Assembly: GCA_002383165.1 (NCBI GenBank)
Contig: DFXK01000002.1
Coordinates: forward strand, 350,638 to 414,637
Source: Flavobacteriales bacterium UBA4110
Lineage (GTDB): Bacteria; Bacteroidota; Bacteroidia; Flavobacteriales; Weeksellaceae
Length of the DNA stretch: 64,000 nucleotides
Reading direction: 5' to 3'
Every line of letters starts with the position of its first letter. Position 1 is the stretch's first letter. Positions 17,080-25,279 of this stretch are shown one piece after another. Both the position numbers and the translations under genes were made by a program. The notes beneath the pieces are model-generated. The model saw only the letters and a list, made by a program, of their open reading frames with translations, searched no databases and had not been told where the DNA came from.

Positions 17080-17736
17080 ATGTCACTCGAAAAAAATTAT
17101 CAAAATATCCTTTCTCAACTTCCAGAAAATGTAAAACTGGTAACGGTTTCCAAAACTAATCCCGCTGAAAAAATAAAAGAAGTTTATGATTTGGGACAAC
17201 GTGCTTTTGGAGAAAATAAAGTTCAGGAATTACTGGAAAAACAGCCCGTTCTTCCAAACGATATCGAATGGCATCTCATAGGACATCTTCAAACCAACAA
17301 AGTAAAATACATTGCTGGTTTTATTGCAATGATAGAAAGCATCGACAGCGAAAAATTGTTGAAAGAAGTGGATAAAGAAGCTTTAAAAAAGAATAGAAAA
17401 ATCAATGTTTTGCTTCAGGTAAAAATAGCTAAAGAAGACACTAAATTTGGTTTAACAGTTGATGAAGCCAAAGCTATTTTCAATCAATATCTTAATGGTA
17501 ATTTTCCAAATATCGAAATCAAAGGCTTGATGGGAATGGCGAGTTTTGTGGATGATGAAACTCAAATCCGTGAAGAATTTTCTGTTTTGAAAAATCTTTT
17601 TGATGAATTATCTCAACTAAAATCTTTAGAAACTTTGTCAATGGGAATGAGTGGTGATTTTCCAATTGCAATAGAATCTGGTTCTACTTCTGTAAGAGTT
17701 GGCTCTGCTATTTTTGGAGAAAGGCATTATTCTTAA
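17080..17736 (+). CDS. yggS: YggS/PROSC-family pyridoxal-phosphate homeostasis protein
   Basis: PLP-binding TIM-barrel protein of the YggS/PLPHP family, involved in vitamin B6 and amino-acid homeostasis rather than a defined reaction. Start ATG 17080 (MSLEKNYQN), 218 aa. The PLP lysine is Lys25 in LVTVSKTNP. Family motifs follow: FGENKVQE, EWHLIGHLQTNK, LMGMAS and the phosphate-binding LSMGMSGDF with IESGSTSVRVGSAIFG. The gene is flanked by direct copies of the family D repeat and is convergent with the glycosyltransferase at 17783. Confidence 0.92.
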   Translation: MSLEKNYQNILSQLPENVKLVTVSKTNPAEKIKEVYDLGQRAFGENKVQELLEKQPVLPNDIEWHLIGHLQTNKVKYIAGFIAMIESIDSEKLLKEVDKEALKKNRKINVLLQVKIAKEDTKFGLTVDEAKAIFNQYLNGNFPNIEIKGLMGMASFVDDETQIREEFSVLKNLFDELSQLKSLETLSMGMSGDFPIAIESGSTSVRVGSAIFGERHYS

Positions 17737-17826
17737 ACACAAGGTACACTAAGTTTCCGCACAAGGTACATAAAGATTTTTTTTAATTTGTGTTATTTGT
17801 GAAAGACTTTGAGTCTTTATGGTTTA
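17737..17826 (+). repeat. Dispersed repeat, family D, copy 2, reaching into a glycosyltransferase 3' end
   Basis: The core 17760-17826 aligns with the copy at 16974-17041, preceded by an extra partial unit (ACACAAGGTACACTAAG). It overlaps the last 44 nt of the minus-strand glycosyltransferase gene and encodes its terminal residues LNHKDSKSFTNNTN. Confidence 0.75.
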
Positions 17827-18916
17827 ATAAATCCTTATAAACTTTCATCACTTCCTCAGCAATTATCTCATCATTGAATTTCTGAACGAACTGCAAACCC
17901 TTTTCGGCACGGCGATTTCGCTCAGACTCGTTGTCCCAAAGGAATAGAACTTTGGCTTTGATATCTTCAACACTCTCCGGATTGACATAGACAGAATCAG
18001 GTCCACCGGCTTCAGGTAAACAACTGACGTTGCTTGTAATCACAACGGTTTCTGAAAACAAAGCTTCGATAACAGGAATACCAAAACCTTCGAAAAAACT
18101 CGGATAAATGAAAATATCTGCCAGTCTGTAAATCCCCGCAAGCTCTTCCATCGAAACATTCTCAAGAAAAGAAACTTCAATTTTAGATTTTTTGATTAGT
18201 TGATTAATTTTTTGAAAATATTTTTTATTCTTTTTTCCAACAACAACTAATGGAATATCGCTTCCTTCCAATGCTTTTACAACATTCAGAAGATTTTTCC
18301 GATCTTCGATTGTTCCAACATTCAAGAGGAATCTTCCAGGAAGATTGAATTTATCTTTAACTTGATTTAAGAATTCTTCCGTTGGTTTTTTTTTGAAACT
18401 AGCGTGGCAACCCTGATAAACAACATCAATTTTATTTTCATCAACTTTAAGAAATTGGATTATATCTTGCTTGGTTTGTTCGGAAATAGCAATAATTTTA
18501 TCCGCAGAATTAGCCGCTTTTCTGAACTTCCAAAAATGAATTTTTCTATCAAACCAAGTATAATATTGCGGGAATCTCACGAAAATTAAATCGTGAATGG
18601 TAACCACTTTTTTGATTGGTTTTGAATTCCATTTTAATGGCAATTCGCCGGACAATCCGTGGAAAATATCTGCATCAAGATTCTGTGCATCTTTTCCCAT
18701 TTTAAGTTGGCGTGACATTTTTCCTTTAGAAGTTTCAATAAAAGAAACATTCGAAGAATCAAGAATTTGTTTTCCTCTTTCGGATTTGTTTTTATTGAGA
18801 AGAATGTATTGATTTTCAGGATAAGACTGCGCCAAAATCCTAACCAAATCCCGAGAATAATTCCCTAAACCTGAAGCATTATGAAAAAAACGTTTGGCAT
18901 CGTAAGCGATTTTCAT
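17783..18916 (-). CDS. GT4-family glycosyltransferase
   Basis: 377-aa cytoplasmic GT-B retaining glycosyltransferase. Visible motifs: an N-terminal GLGNYSRDL loop, the DIFHGLSGELP and HDLIFVRFPQYY segment, the linker LNVGTIEDRKN, and the nucleotide-sugar motif PSFFEGFGIPVIEALFSE (EX7E-type) near residue 280. Sugar donor and acceptor cannot be told. It follows the GT32-like gene by 5 bp, so they are probably co-transcribed. The final 14 residues are encoded by a dispersed repeat and are likely not conserved. Confidence 0.85.
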   Translation of the reverse strand: MKIAYDAKRFFHNASGLGNYSRDLVRILAQSYPENQYILLNKNKSERGKQILDSSNVSFIETSKGKMSRQLKMGKDAQNLDADIFHGLSGELPLKWNSKPIKKVVTIHDLIFVRFPQYYTWFDRKIHFWKFRKAANSADKIIAISEQTKQDIIQFLKVDENKIDVVYQGCHASFKKKPTEEFLNQVKDKFNLPGRFLLNVGTIEDRKNLLNVVKALEGSDIPLVVVGKKNKKYFQKINQLIKKSKIEVSFLENVSMEELAGIYRLADIFIYPSFFEGFGIPVIEALFSETVVITSNVSCLPEAGGPDSVYVNPESVEDIKAKVLFLWDNESERNRRAEKGLQFVQKFNDEIIAEEVMKVYKDLLNHKDSKSFTNNTN

Positions 18917-18921
18917 TAACC

Positions 18922-19581
18922 TTATTCTGATTTAATAATATCTATAGAATGTTGCTTTTTCTTCCAATGTTCAGATTTTTTGCCGTATAAAAAAATCCTT
19001 CCTAATTTATACTTGAACCTGAGATGACCCTCAAAATCGGTTCCCAAAAAACGATAGGATACATTCTTATCATTTTCAATAACTTCGTTCACAGCTTCGG
19101 TATACACTGCTGGTCCAGTTGTAGAATGAACATCATGTGGATATCTATGCGTTTGAATGTTATTTAACATTTTTTCCATTGTCAGCCTATAAAAAGGATG
19201 ATTTTTATCTGAAATTAAAGCCCATTGGCAATATAAACCCGGATTACCTTCATTTGATATGATTGAAACATCGTCATTGCGAATAAATTTATCAAATGAT
19301 GTATGGGCATAACTATCTATATCAAGATACAATCCTCCTTTTTTAAAAATTATGGCATACCTAAAAAAATCTGCCTTTGCAGCTCCAATTGTTAGACTTT
19401 TATATGCTTTGAGATATTCAGATGGAAACTCTTTCTCGATAAATTCAAGAATTCTGTTATCATCATAAAACTCATAATTCCAATCAGGATTTTGTTTGCG
19501 CATTCTCCAAATGTAAAACCTTGTAATCCAAGGTAATTTTTTTGTTTTGAAAGTCTGAAAAATATTTTTAGGTATTGCCAT
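18922..19581 (-). CDS. GT32/OCH1-like glycosyltransferase with DXD motif
   Basis: 219-aa GT-A glycosyltransferase. It starts IPKNIFQTFKTKKLP, as in the capsular or OCH1-type family (IPKxIHQxW). A conserved KADFFRYAIIFKKGGLYLDID segment ends in the DXD metal site at Asp87 and Asp89. No signal peptide or membrane helix is seen. It sits between dapD (15 bp upstream) and the GT4 gene (5 bp downstream), suggesting one operon decorating an unknown surface glycan. Confidence 0.8.
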   Translation of the reverse strand: MAIPKNIFQTFKTKKLPWITRFYIWRMRKQNPDWNYEFYDDNRILEFIEKEFPSEYLKAYKSLTIGAAKADFFRYAIIFKKGGLYLDIDSYAHTSFDKFIRNDDVSIISNEGNPGLYCQWALISDKNHPFYRLTMEKMLNNIQTHRYPHDVHSTTGPAVYTEAVNEVIENDKNVSYRFLGTDFEGHLRFKYKLGRIFLYGKKSEHWKKKQHSIDIIKSE

Positions 19582-19596
19582 TTTAAGTAGGTTATT

Positions 19597-20409
19597 TTAT
19601 ACAGCAACATTATTTTCTCTCAAAGCATCATTGAGAGATGTTTTTTTATCTGTGGATTCTTTTCTTTTTCCGATAATCAGGGCACACGGAACTTGAAATT
19701 CTCCTGCAGGAAATTTTTTGGTGTAACTTCCCGGAATCACGACAGATCTTTCCGGAACATAACCTTTCATTTCAACTGGAGAATCACCTGTAACATCAAT
19801 AATTTTAGTTGACATTGTGAGACAAACATTTGCGCCAAGGACTGCTTCTTTACCAACACGAACACCTTCTACCACGATACAACGTGAGCCAATAAACGCA
19901 TCGTCTTCAATAATTACTGGGGCCGCTTGCAGTGGTTCCAAAACACCACCAATTCCTACACCTCCACTCAGGTGAACATTTTTACCGATTTGTGCGCAGC
20001 TTCCAACGGTAGCCCAGGTATCAACCATTGTCCCGGAATCTACATAAGCACCAATATTGACATAAGATGGCATCATAATCACACCACTTGCCACAAAACT
20101 TCCGTGTCTGGCGATAGCGTGAGGAACCACACGTACTCCTTTTTCGGCATAGTTTTTCTTCAAAGGAATTTTATCATGAAATTCAAATGGGCCAACTTCT
20201 ATGGTTTCCATAGTCTGGATCGGGAAATACATCACCACACCTTTTTTCACCCATTCATTGATCTGCCAGCCATTTTCAGTAGGCTCAGCTGTTCTCAATT
20301 CACCTGCATCCAGCTTTGCAACTACTTCTCTCACTGCATTCTGATACTCTTCTTTTTTCAATAGTTCCCGGTTATCCCAAGCTTTTTCGATTTTTTCCTG
20401 TAAAGACAT
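19597..20409 (-). CDS. dapD: 2,3,4,5-tetrahydropyridine-2,6-dicarboxylate N-succinyltransferase
   Basis: Lysine and meso-diaminopimelate synthesis by the succinylase branch, using succinyl-CoA. 270 aa, normal length. The left-handed beta-helix hexapeptide repeats run from about residue 100 (GSFVASGVIMMPSYVNIGAY, then VDTWATVGSCAQIGKNVHLSGGVGIGG) and are followed by the conserved LEPLQAAPVIIEDD and SRCIVVEGV blocks. A candidate promoter lies within the end of the upstream NlpC/P60 gene. It leads a three-gene run with two glycosyltransferases. Confidence 0.95.
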   Translation of the reverse strand: MSLQEKIEKAWDNRELLKKEEYQNAVREVVAKLDAGELRTAEPTENGWQINEWVKKGVVMYFPIQTMETIEVGPFEFHDKIPLKKNYAEKGVRVVPHAIARHGSFVASGVIMMPSYVNIGAYVDSGTMVDTWATVGSCAQIGKNVHLSGGVGIGGVLEPLQAAPVIIEDDAFIGSRCIVVEGVRVGKEAVLGANVCLTMSTKIIDVTGDSPVEMKGYVPERSVVIPGSYTKKFPAGEFQVPCALIIGKRKESTDKKTSLNDALRENNVAV

Positions 20410-20506
20410 ACTTTTTATAATTGATAATTAATTATTGATATTTGATTCTATTATATAAAAAAGTCCAATAAAAAAATTATTGAACCTCTTCATTTTACAA
20501 TCGTAG

Positions 20507-20540
20507 CAAAAATAATAAATCTAAAGCACACTTCTTGCAA
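20507..20540 (-). promoter_or_regulatory. Candidate promoter for dapD
   Basis: On the minus strand TTG (20540-20538), a 23-nt spacer, then TATTTTTG (20514-20507). It lies 98 nt before the dapD ATG and overlaps the 3' end of the NlpC/P60 gene. Confidence 0.5.
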
Positions 20541-21057
20541 AAAGAAATGCTTTGTTCCAATATGCTTCGTTAAGCGAAGAAATAATAACGCCTTTGGATG
20601 TGGATGAATGGATGAATGTTATTTCGCCGCCATTCATAATCTCGTGAACAATTCCCACGTGAGAGATAGTAGAACCGCCGGAAGTAGCAAAGAATAGCAG
20701 ATCGCCAGGCTTCACTTTTGAAATATCCACAGCATCACCGGCTTTTGCCTGATCCTGAGATCTTCTGGGAAGTTTCATGCTGTTCTCATCAAAAACCTTA
20801 CACACCAAACCAGAGCAATCAAATCCTGCTTTGGTATTTCCTGCATATTTGTAAGGCGTTCCGAGATAATTTTCAGCATCCGTAACTACAGCAGCCCTTT
20901 TTCCCGAAACATTTCCGGAATAAACTGAGTTCAGTTTTTTAATATTAGCAGGTTTAGAAGATACCGGCTTTTTATAGGAATATTTTTTCGCAGAATGGGA
21001 TGTTCCGCACGATATCAGAAATATTGAAAAGATAATTACAAGTACAGCGTTTTTCAT
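20521..21057 (-). CDS. NlpC/P60 (C40) cell-wall peptidase lipoprotein
   Basis: 178-aa lipoprotein from the ATG at 21057; a TTG ten codons upstream is less likely. The signal peptide has lipobox LISC-G, so the protein should be anchored in an envelope membrane. The NlpC/P60 domain has the catalytic Cys in FDCSGLVCKVF, His in ISHVGIVHEI and the polar third residue around FIHSS. It is expected to cleave peptidoglycan stem peptides. A well-formed promoter lies 54 nt upstream. A paralogous domain is encoded at 37305-38021. Confidence 0.9.
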   Translation of the reverse strand: MKNAVLVIIFSIFLISCGTSHSAKKYSYKKPVSSKPANIKKLNSVYSGNVSGKRAAVVTDAENYLGTPYKYAGNTKAGFDCSGLVCKVFDENSMKLPRRSQDQAKAGDAVDISKVKPGDLLFFATSGGSTISHVGIVHEIMNGGEITFIHSSTSKGVIISSLNEAYWNKAFLFARSVL

Positions 21058-21111
21058 TTGAGATTTAAAATAGTAATTTTCCTTCAATAGCAGCTATTTT
21101 TAGTTGAGTAA

Positions 21112-21142
21112 CAAAAATAGCACAGATAACTTATTAAAACAA
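21112..21142 (-). promoter_or_regulatory. Promoter for the NlpC/P60 lipoprotein
   Basis: On the minus strand TTG (21142-21140), a 20-nt spacer, then TATTTTTG (21119-21112), a full match to TTG-N19-23-TAnnTTTG. The ATG at 21057 is 54 nt downstream, supporting that start over the upstream TTG. Confidence 0.65.
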
Positions 21143-21176
21143 ATACTTGAATACAAATATTGAAATTAGGCCGATT

Positions 21177-23162
21177 CTATCTTTCTTTCATCTTTCCGTT
21201 TTTGTATCGTTCACTTGCAGTCTGATAGTAAGAAATAGTCTCTTTCACGAGATTATTATTCTTATTTTTAATTTCAGTAAGAGCCTTGTCTGCACCGGAA
21301 ACATGGAATTGCTTTACTCTTTTTCTGTCATCAATCTGAGTAAAAATATCATTTTTCAATAATCCCAATGTCCTGTAATTTCCAATAAAAGCTCTTTCTT
21401 CGCCCGGCTTGGTTTTGTTGATATCTTTTCCGTAGAGACTCGTGATATAATTCCAGTTAAGGTAACCAAAAAGGGTTGGCATTACATCAATCTGAGAAGT
21501 CAAGCGATCGATTTTTTCGGCATTATTACCCGAATTATAGATGATTGCCGGAATGTGATGCTTGGCAATGTTGATTTCCCATTTTCCCGCGCTGCTCGCA
21601 CAATGGTCTGCCACAATCACAAAAACAGTATTGCTGAACCAAGGCTTCTTCTGCGCATCTGCAATAAATTTTCCTAAAGCGTAATCTGTATATTTTACGG
21701 CACCTTCCCTTTCGCCTTGCGGAAGATCAATCCTACCATTCGGAAAAGTATACGGCTTATGGTTGGAAGTTGTCATTACAAATTGGAAAAATGGTTTCTT
21801 ATTTTTCGAGCTTATGTCTGCATATTTGATAGCCTGTCTGTAAATATCCTCATCACAAATTCCCCACGCATTTTCGAAACTCACTTCGTTATCAGCAATA
21901 TTATACCGCTGTGTTTTGATATCTTCAGATAGAGGATTACCCCGGTTTCTGTCTACAATGTCAAAACCTTGTCCACCAAAAAAGTTGTTCATATTATCAA
22001 AATACCCATCGCCACCATAAATAAAATAAGGTTGATAGCTTTTTTGTCTAAGAATTGTGGCTATGGAAAAAAGATTCTGGTTATCTGGCCTTCTCACGAT
22101 ACTGTTGCCAGGTGTTGGCGGTACTGACAACGTCAAGGCTTCCATTCCGCGTACAGTTCTGGTTCCTGTTGCATAAAGATTGGTAAAGAAAATACTTTCA
22201 TTGGCAAGCCTGTCGTAGTTTGGCGTCAAATTGCCTTTATTTCCAAATGCCGTAAGAAAATCTGCACTGAAACTTTCTATTGCAACCAAAATGATATTCG
22301 GATTCTGGATTCCGTTTCCCGCTGTGATTCTGGAAATATCATCAAACACAGAAGATCTATATTTTTGATTATCCTGCAAGAGATCTTTTTTGACAATAGG
22401 ATAAGCTTCTTTATCTGAAAGTGTAGGATAAAAAGTCTGATAATCTAGCTCATTGGACTGAGATGCTGATAAAAAAGAAAATGCACCATTCTTACCCACC
22501 TCATTAATGACAAGATTATTACTGAAATCGGCCAGTTTATTTTTCATTGTAAATCCTAATATTGTGACTACAATCAAAATAGGAATTGCATAAATAGCGC
22601 GTTTTCCAAATGATATTTTAGATGTGAACGCATTCCTGAATGCATTCAGTTTTTTTAGTAATATAAATGTCCCAATAACTAAGCCAAGTAATATTGCTAT
22701 AATCAGCGGTAAAGGGTAGGATTGGTTAATATTTTCAATAACTTCATAAGTGTAAATGAGATAATCTACCGCTATAAAATTAAATCGAACGCCAAATTCA
22801 TCCCAAAAAGGGATCTCTGCCAATAAGCTGAAATAGATGATGATAAATATAATAGCAAGGTAGAAATAAGTAAAAATCTTGTCGAAAATAGAACCTATTA
22901 GCTTCTTGGGAAGAATCAAAAGATAGATTGAATATATTGTTAAAAATGACAAACCTATTGTTACATCATATAAAAATCCGGTAAAAAAAGCGCGGAGAAT
23001 ATGGAGCAAATTAAAATCAGCGTCACTGGACGACCAGATTAGAAAAACAAGCCGGATGATGAATGATAGAAAAACATAAAGACAAAGTACTGAGAAAAAT
23101 ACTGAAAACCTACCTGAAAAAAGATTTCTCGACTTATTACTAAAACTATTATACGAGGTCAT
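21177..23162 (-). CDS. LtaS-like phosphoglycerol transferase (sulfatase/alkaline-phosphatase fold)
   Basis: 661 aa from the ATG at 23162 (MTSYNSF); the longer ORF relies on a TTG and adds an implausible N-terminus. Five N-terminal transmembrane helices are followed by a large periplasmic sulfatase-type domain. VAIESFSADF carries the metal-binding Glu; the likely Thr nucleophile is in GTRTVRGME; VIVADHCAS and IAKHHIPAIIY give further metal ligands. The family transfers phosphoglycerol or phosphoethanolamine. In a Gram-negative host the target is probably lipid A, a glycan or a periplasmic glucan rather than lipoteichoic acid. No partner gene is adjacent. Confidence 0.85.
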   Translation of the reverse strand: MTSYNSFSNKSRNLFSGRFSVFFSVLCLYVFLSFIIRLVFLIWSSSDADFNLLHILRAFFTGFLYDVTIGLSFLTIYSIYLLILPKKLIGSIFDKIFTYFYLAIIFIIIYFSLLAEIPFWDEFGVRFNFIAVDYLIYTYEVIENINQSYPLPLIIAILLGLVIGTFILLKKLNAFRNAFTSKISFGKRAIYAIPILIVVTILGFTMKNKLADFSNNLVINEVGKNGAFSFLSASQSNELDYQTFYPTLSDKEAYPIVKKDLLQDNQKYRSSVFDDISRITAGNGIQNPNIILVAIESFSADFLTAFGNKGNLTPNYDRLANESIFFTNLYATGTRTVRGMEALTLSVPPTPGNSIVRRPDNQNLFSIATILRQKSYQPYFIYGGDGYFDNMNNFFGGQGFDIVDRNRGNPLSEDIKTQRYNIADNEVSFENAWGICDEDIYRQAIKYADISSKNKKPFFQFVMTTSNHKPYTFPNGRIDLPQGEREGAVKYTDYALGKFIADAQKKPWFSNTVFVIVADHCASSAGKWEINIAKHHIPAIIYNSGNNAEKIDRLTSQIDVMPTLFGYLNWNYITSLYGKDINKTKPGEERAFIGNYRTLGLLKNDIFTQIDDRKRVKQFHVSGADKALTEIKNKNNNLVKETISYYQTASERYKNGKMKER

Positions 23163-23361
23163 ACTGACAAAATTAATATGGGCGCAAATTACTAACTTAA
23201 ATTTACAATCATTCTTTTTTATCAATAATTTATGATTAAGATATGGAAGTGTTTGAGAAATTATAAAAAATAAGAGGGCAACTAGTGCCCCCTTCAATCA
23301 ATAATCTGATTCTATGAACTCGATTACAGTAATGAAGTGAATGCAATTTTTTTGCCAAAAA

Positions 23362-23397
23362 AGCAAACAATCTCCTGAAATTCAGAAGATTGTTAAA
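23362..23397 (-). terminator. Hairpin terminator after tRNA-Ala
   Basis: On the minus strand AACAATCT (23394-23387) pairs with AGATTGTT (23373-23366), with inner TTCTGAA/TTCAGG-type pairing, then a T-rich run. It begins 8 nt after the tRNA 3' end. Confidence 0.7.
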
Positions 23398-23401
23398 AAT
23401 G

Positions 23402-23475
23402 TGGAGAATACGGGGATCGAACCCGTCACCTTTAGACTGCCAGTCTAACGCTCTAGCCAGATGAGCTAATTCCCC
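23402..23475 (-). tRNA. tRNA-Ala(GGC)
   Basis: 74-nt cloverleaf on the minus strand. Acceptor GGGGAAT pairs with ATTCTCC and includes the G3:U70 pair that identifies alanine tRNAs. The anticodon stem TTAGA/TCTAA encloses loop CTGGCAG, giving anticodon GGC. The T arm contains GGTTCGATCC. The 3' CCA is not encoded. Confidence 0.97.
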
Positions 23476-23509
23476 AATGATATTGCAATGATAAGGATTT
23501 TTTTATAAT

Positions 23510-23548
23510 TCAAAAAAAAATCGGGTTCAGAAAGTATGAACCCGATTT
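23510..23548 (-). terminator. Terminator after the DUF2007 gene
   Basis: On the minus strand AAATCGGGTTCA (23548-23537) pairs perfectly with TGAACCCGATTT (23529-23518) and is followed by a long T run. It lies between the DUF2007 gene and tRNA-Ala. Confidence 0.9.
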
Positions 23549-23578
23549 CTGTAAAACGTAAAATTTAAAAATATGAAA

Positions 23579-23806
23579 TCAATTTTGGTTTGATTTTAAA
23601 TATTCATCGATAATTTCGAAAGCCTTTTTTTCGTCTTTCAGATCTACTTTTATAAAAGTATTGGTTGCAGTAGGTGTGGATAGAAAACTAAGATAAGAAT
23701 TCTCTACATCACATTTTATTCCTGCATCTTCCAACTTGGATTTCATTAGTTGGATCTCCTGGGGACTGCTGCTTTCGTACACAGCCACTCTTGTTATTGT
23801 ATCCAT
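23579..23806 (-). CDS. DUF2007 small protein
   Basis: 75 aa, ferredoxin-like alpha/beta fold expected: TRVAVYESSSPQEIQLMKSKLEDAGIKC at the N-terminus, then a strand FIKVDLKDEKKAFEIIDEYL at the C-terminus. This matches DUF2007 (putative signal-transducing protein, PII-like), in which the N-terminal strand and helix recognise an unknown partner. No signal peptide. It lies 66 bp downstream of the lysine 6-aminotransferase in the same direction and ends at a strong terminator, so it may be the last gene of that transcript. Confidence 0.8.
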   Translation of the reverse strand: MDTITRVAVYESSSPQEIQLMKSKLEDAGIKCDVENSYLSFLSTPTATNTFIKVDLKDEKKAFEIIDEYLKSNQN

Positions 23807-23872
23807 AATTTAATATTTTGATTTTTATTAAGCAAAGCAATTTACGAAAAAAATATCAAAATCTAAAATCCT

Positions 23873-25195
23873 TTATATTAAATTCTCGAATATTGAATTT
23901 ATTTTATCTAAAATTATCTGTATCTCTTCTTTTGTTACATTAAGATGGGGACGAAATCTAATTGACTGGTCTCCACAGGTTAGAACGATAACTCCCTCAT
24001 CATACAACGCCTTTTTCAACCAATCTCTAGATGCGCCGTCTTTCAGGTCAAATGCGCACATCAAACCTTTTCCTCTTGCTGCTGAAATATGGTCTGGAAA
24101 TTTATGTGCTAATTTTTTCAATCCCTCTAATAGAAATTCACCTACAACTCTAGAATTTTCAACCAGATTTTCATTTTCAATAATTTCTAAAACCAGTTGA
24201 AAACGTAGCATATCGATAAAATTACCTCCAAATGTAGAATTGATTCTAGAACTTTCCACAAAAACGTGATGTTCTACCTCATCCAACTTTTCTTTGTTAG
24301 CAAGAATTCCGCAAACCTGAGTTTTCTTACCAAAAGTAATGACATCCGGAATAATATCAAGATGCTGGAAAGCCCACATTTTTCCGGTCATTCCGATTCC
24401 TGTCTGTACTTCGTCAAGGATTAAAAGAATTTCATTTTCGTCACAGATTCTTCTTAATTCAGTAAAGAATTCATTTCTGAAATGATTATCGCCTCCTTCC
24501 GCTTGAATTGGTTCGATAATGATACAAGCCACTTGGTCAGGATTCGTCAAAATCGCTTCCTGAATATGCAATAAAGCCAATTGCTCGTGCTTAATTGTTT
24601 CTTCCAAATTATCATCAGTAATTGGAAAATTCAGTTTTGGATTGGTAATTCTCGGCCAATCGAATTTGGGGAAATATTGGTGTTTTCTAGGGTCAGAAGT
24701 ATTGGTTAAAGACAATGTATAACCACTTCTTCCGTGGAAAGATTGCCTGAAATGGATGACCATTCCCGCTTCTTTATCAATATTTTTCTGCCAATTCTTT
24801 CTGGTTTTCCAATCGAAAGCAGTTTTTAAAGCATTTTCAACAGCCAAAGCGCCACCTTCTACGAAAAAGCAATAAGGTAATTCTTTTGGAATCGCCACTC
24901 TGGAAAAAACCTCCATAAAATCTGCATATTCTTGCAAATAGACGTCGCTTAAAGTCGGTTTGTAAGTCGCTAATCTTCCCAGCCAATTTGCTTTTTCCAA
25001 AATGTAAGGATGATTGTAACCGACCGAAGCCGAAGCGAACATAGAGAACATATCGAGATATTCTTTACCTGTCAAGCGGTCCACAATGTAGGAACCGTGG
25101 GATTTTTCAAAATCCATTACAAAATCGAAACCGTCAGCTAGGATGTGTTTTCCTAATGTTTCTTTTACTTTATTCTCGTGTACAAGTGTGCTCAT
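23873..25195 (-). CDS. lat: L-lysine 6-transaminase
   Basis: Class-III PLP aminotransferase, 440 aa, that moves the epsilon-amino group of lysine to 2-oxoglutarate, giving allysine, which cyclises to piperideine-6-carboxylate. Motifs: FSMFASASVGYNHPY, FVEGGALAVENALK, SFHGRSGYTLS, LDEVQTGIGMTG and the PLP lysine in ITFGKKTQVCG. Lat is known from Flavobacterium lutescens. The neighbouring aldehyde dehydrogenase completes conversion to 2-aminoadipate. The two genes are separated by 84 bp containing a dispersed repeat. Confidence 0.88.
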   Translation of the reverse strand: MSTLVHENKVKETLGKHILADGFDFVMDFEKSHGSYIVDRLTGKEYLDMFSMFASASVGYNHPYILEKANWLGRLATYKPTLSDVYLQEYADFMEVFSRVAIPKELPYCFFVEGGALAVENALKTAFDWKTRKNWQKNIDKEAGMVIHFRQSFHGRSGYTLSLTNTSDPRKHQYFPKFDWPRITNPKLNFPITDDNLEETIKHEQLALLHIQEAILTNPDQVACIIIEPIQAEGGDNHFRNEFFTELRRICDENEILLILDEVQTGIGMTGKMWAFQHLDIIPDVITFGKKTQVCGILANKEKLDEVEHHVFVESSRINSTFGGNFIDMLRFQLVLEIIENENLVENSRVVGEFLLEGLKKLAHKFPDHISAARGKGLMCAFDLKDGASRDWLKKALYDEGVIVLTCGDQSIRFRPHLNVTKEEIQIILDKINSIFENLI

Positions 25196-25245
25196 TTGTT
25201 ATAAGTGATAAATGATGATTGATAAATGATAAATGCGGCGTAAAA

Positions 25246-25274
25246 ACTTCCGACATCTGACTTCCAGCTTCTAA
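25246..25274. repeat. Dispersed short-period repeat, family C
   Basis: Reads ACTTCCGACATCTGACTTCC then AGCTTCTAAC, a run of 10-nt variants of GACTTCCGAC. It is related to the array in tilS (34456-34487). It fills the lat-pcd gap together with a TGATAAATGATGATTGAT run at 25206-25236. Confidence 0.55.
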
Positions 25275-25279
25275 CTTAA

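Noticed and set aside
21058..21087. TTG start for the NlpC/P60 lipoprotein
   Set aside because: The ATG at 21057 gives a regular lipoprotein signal and fits the promoter spacing.
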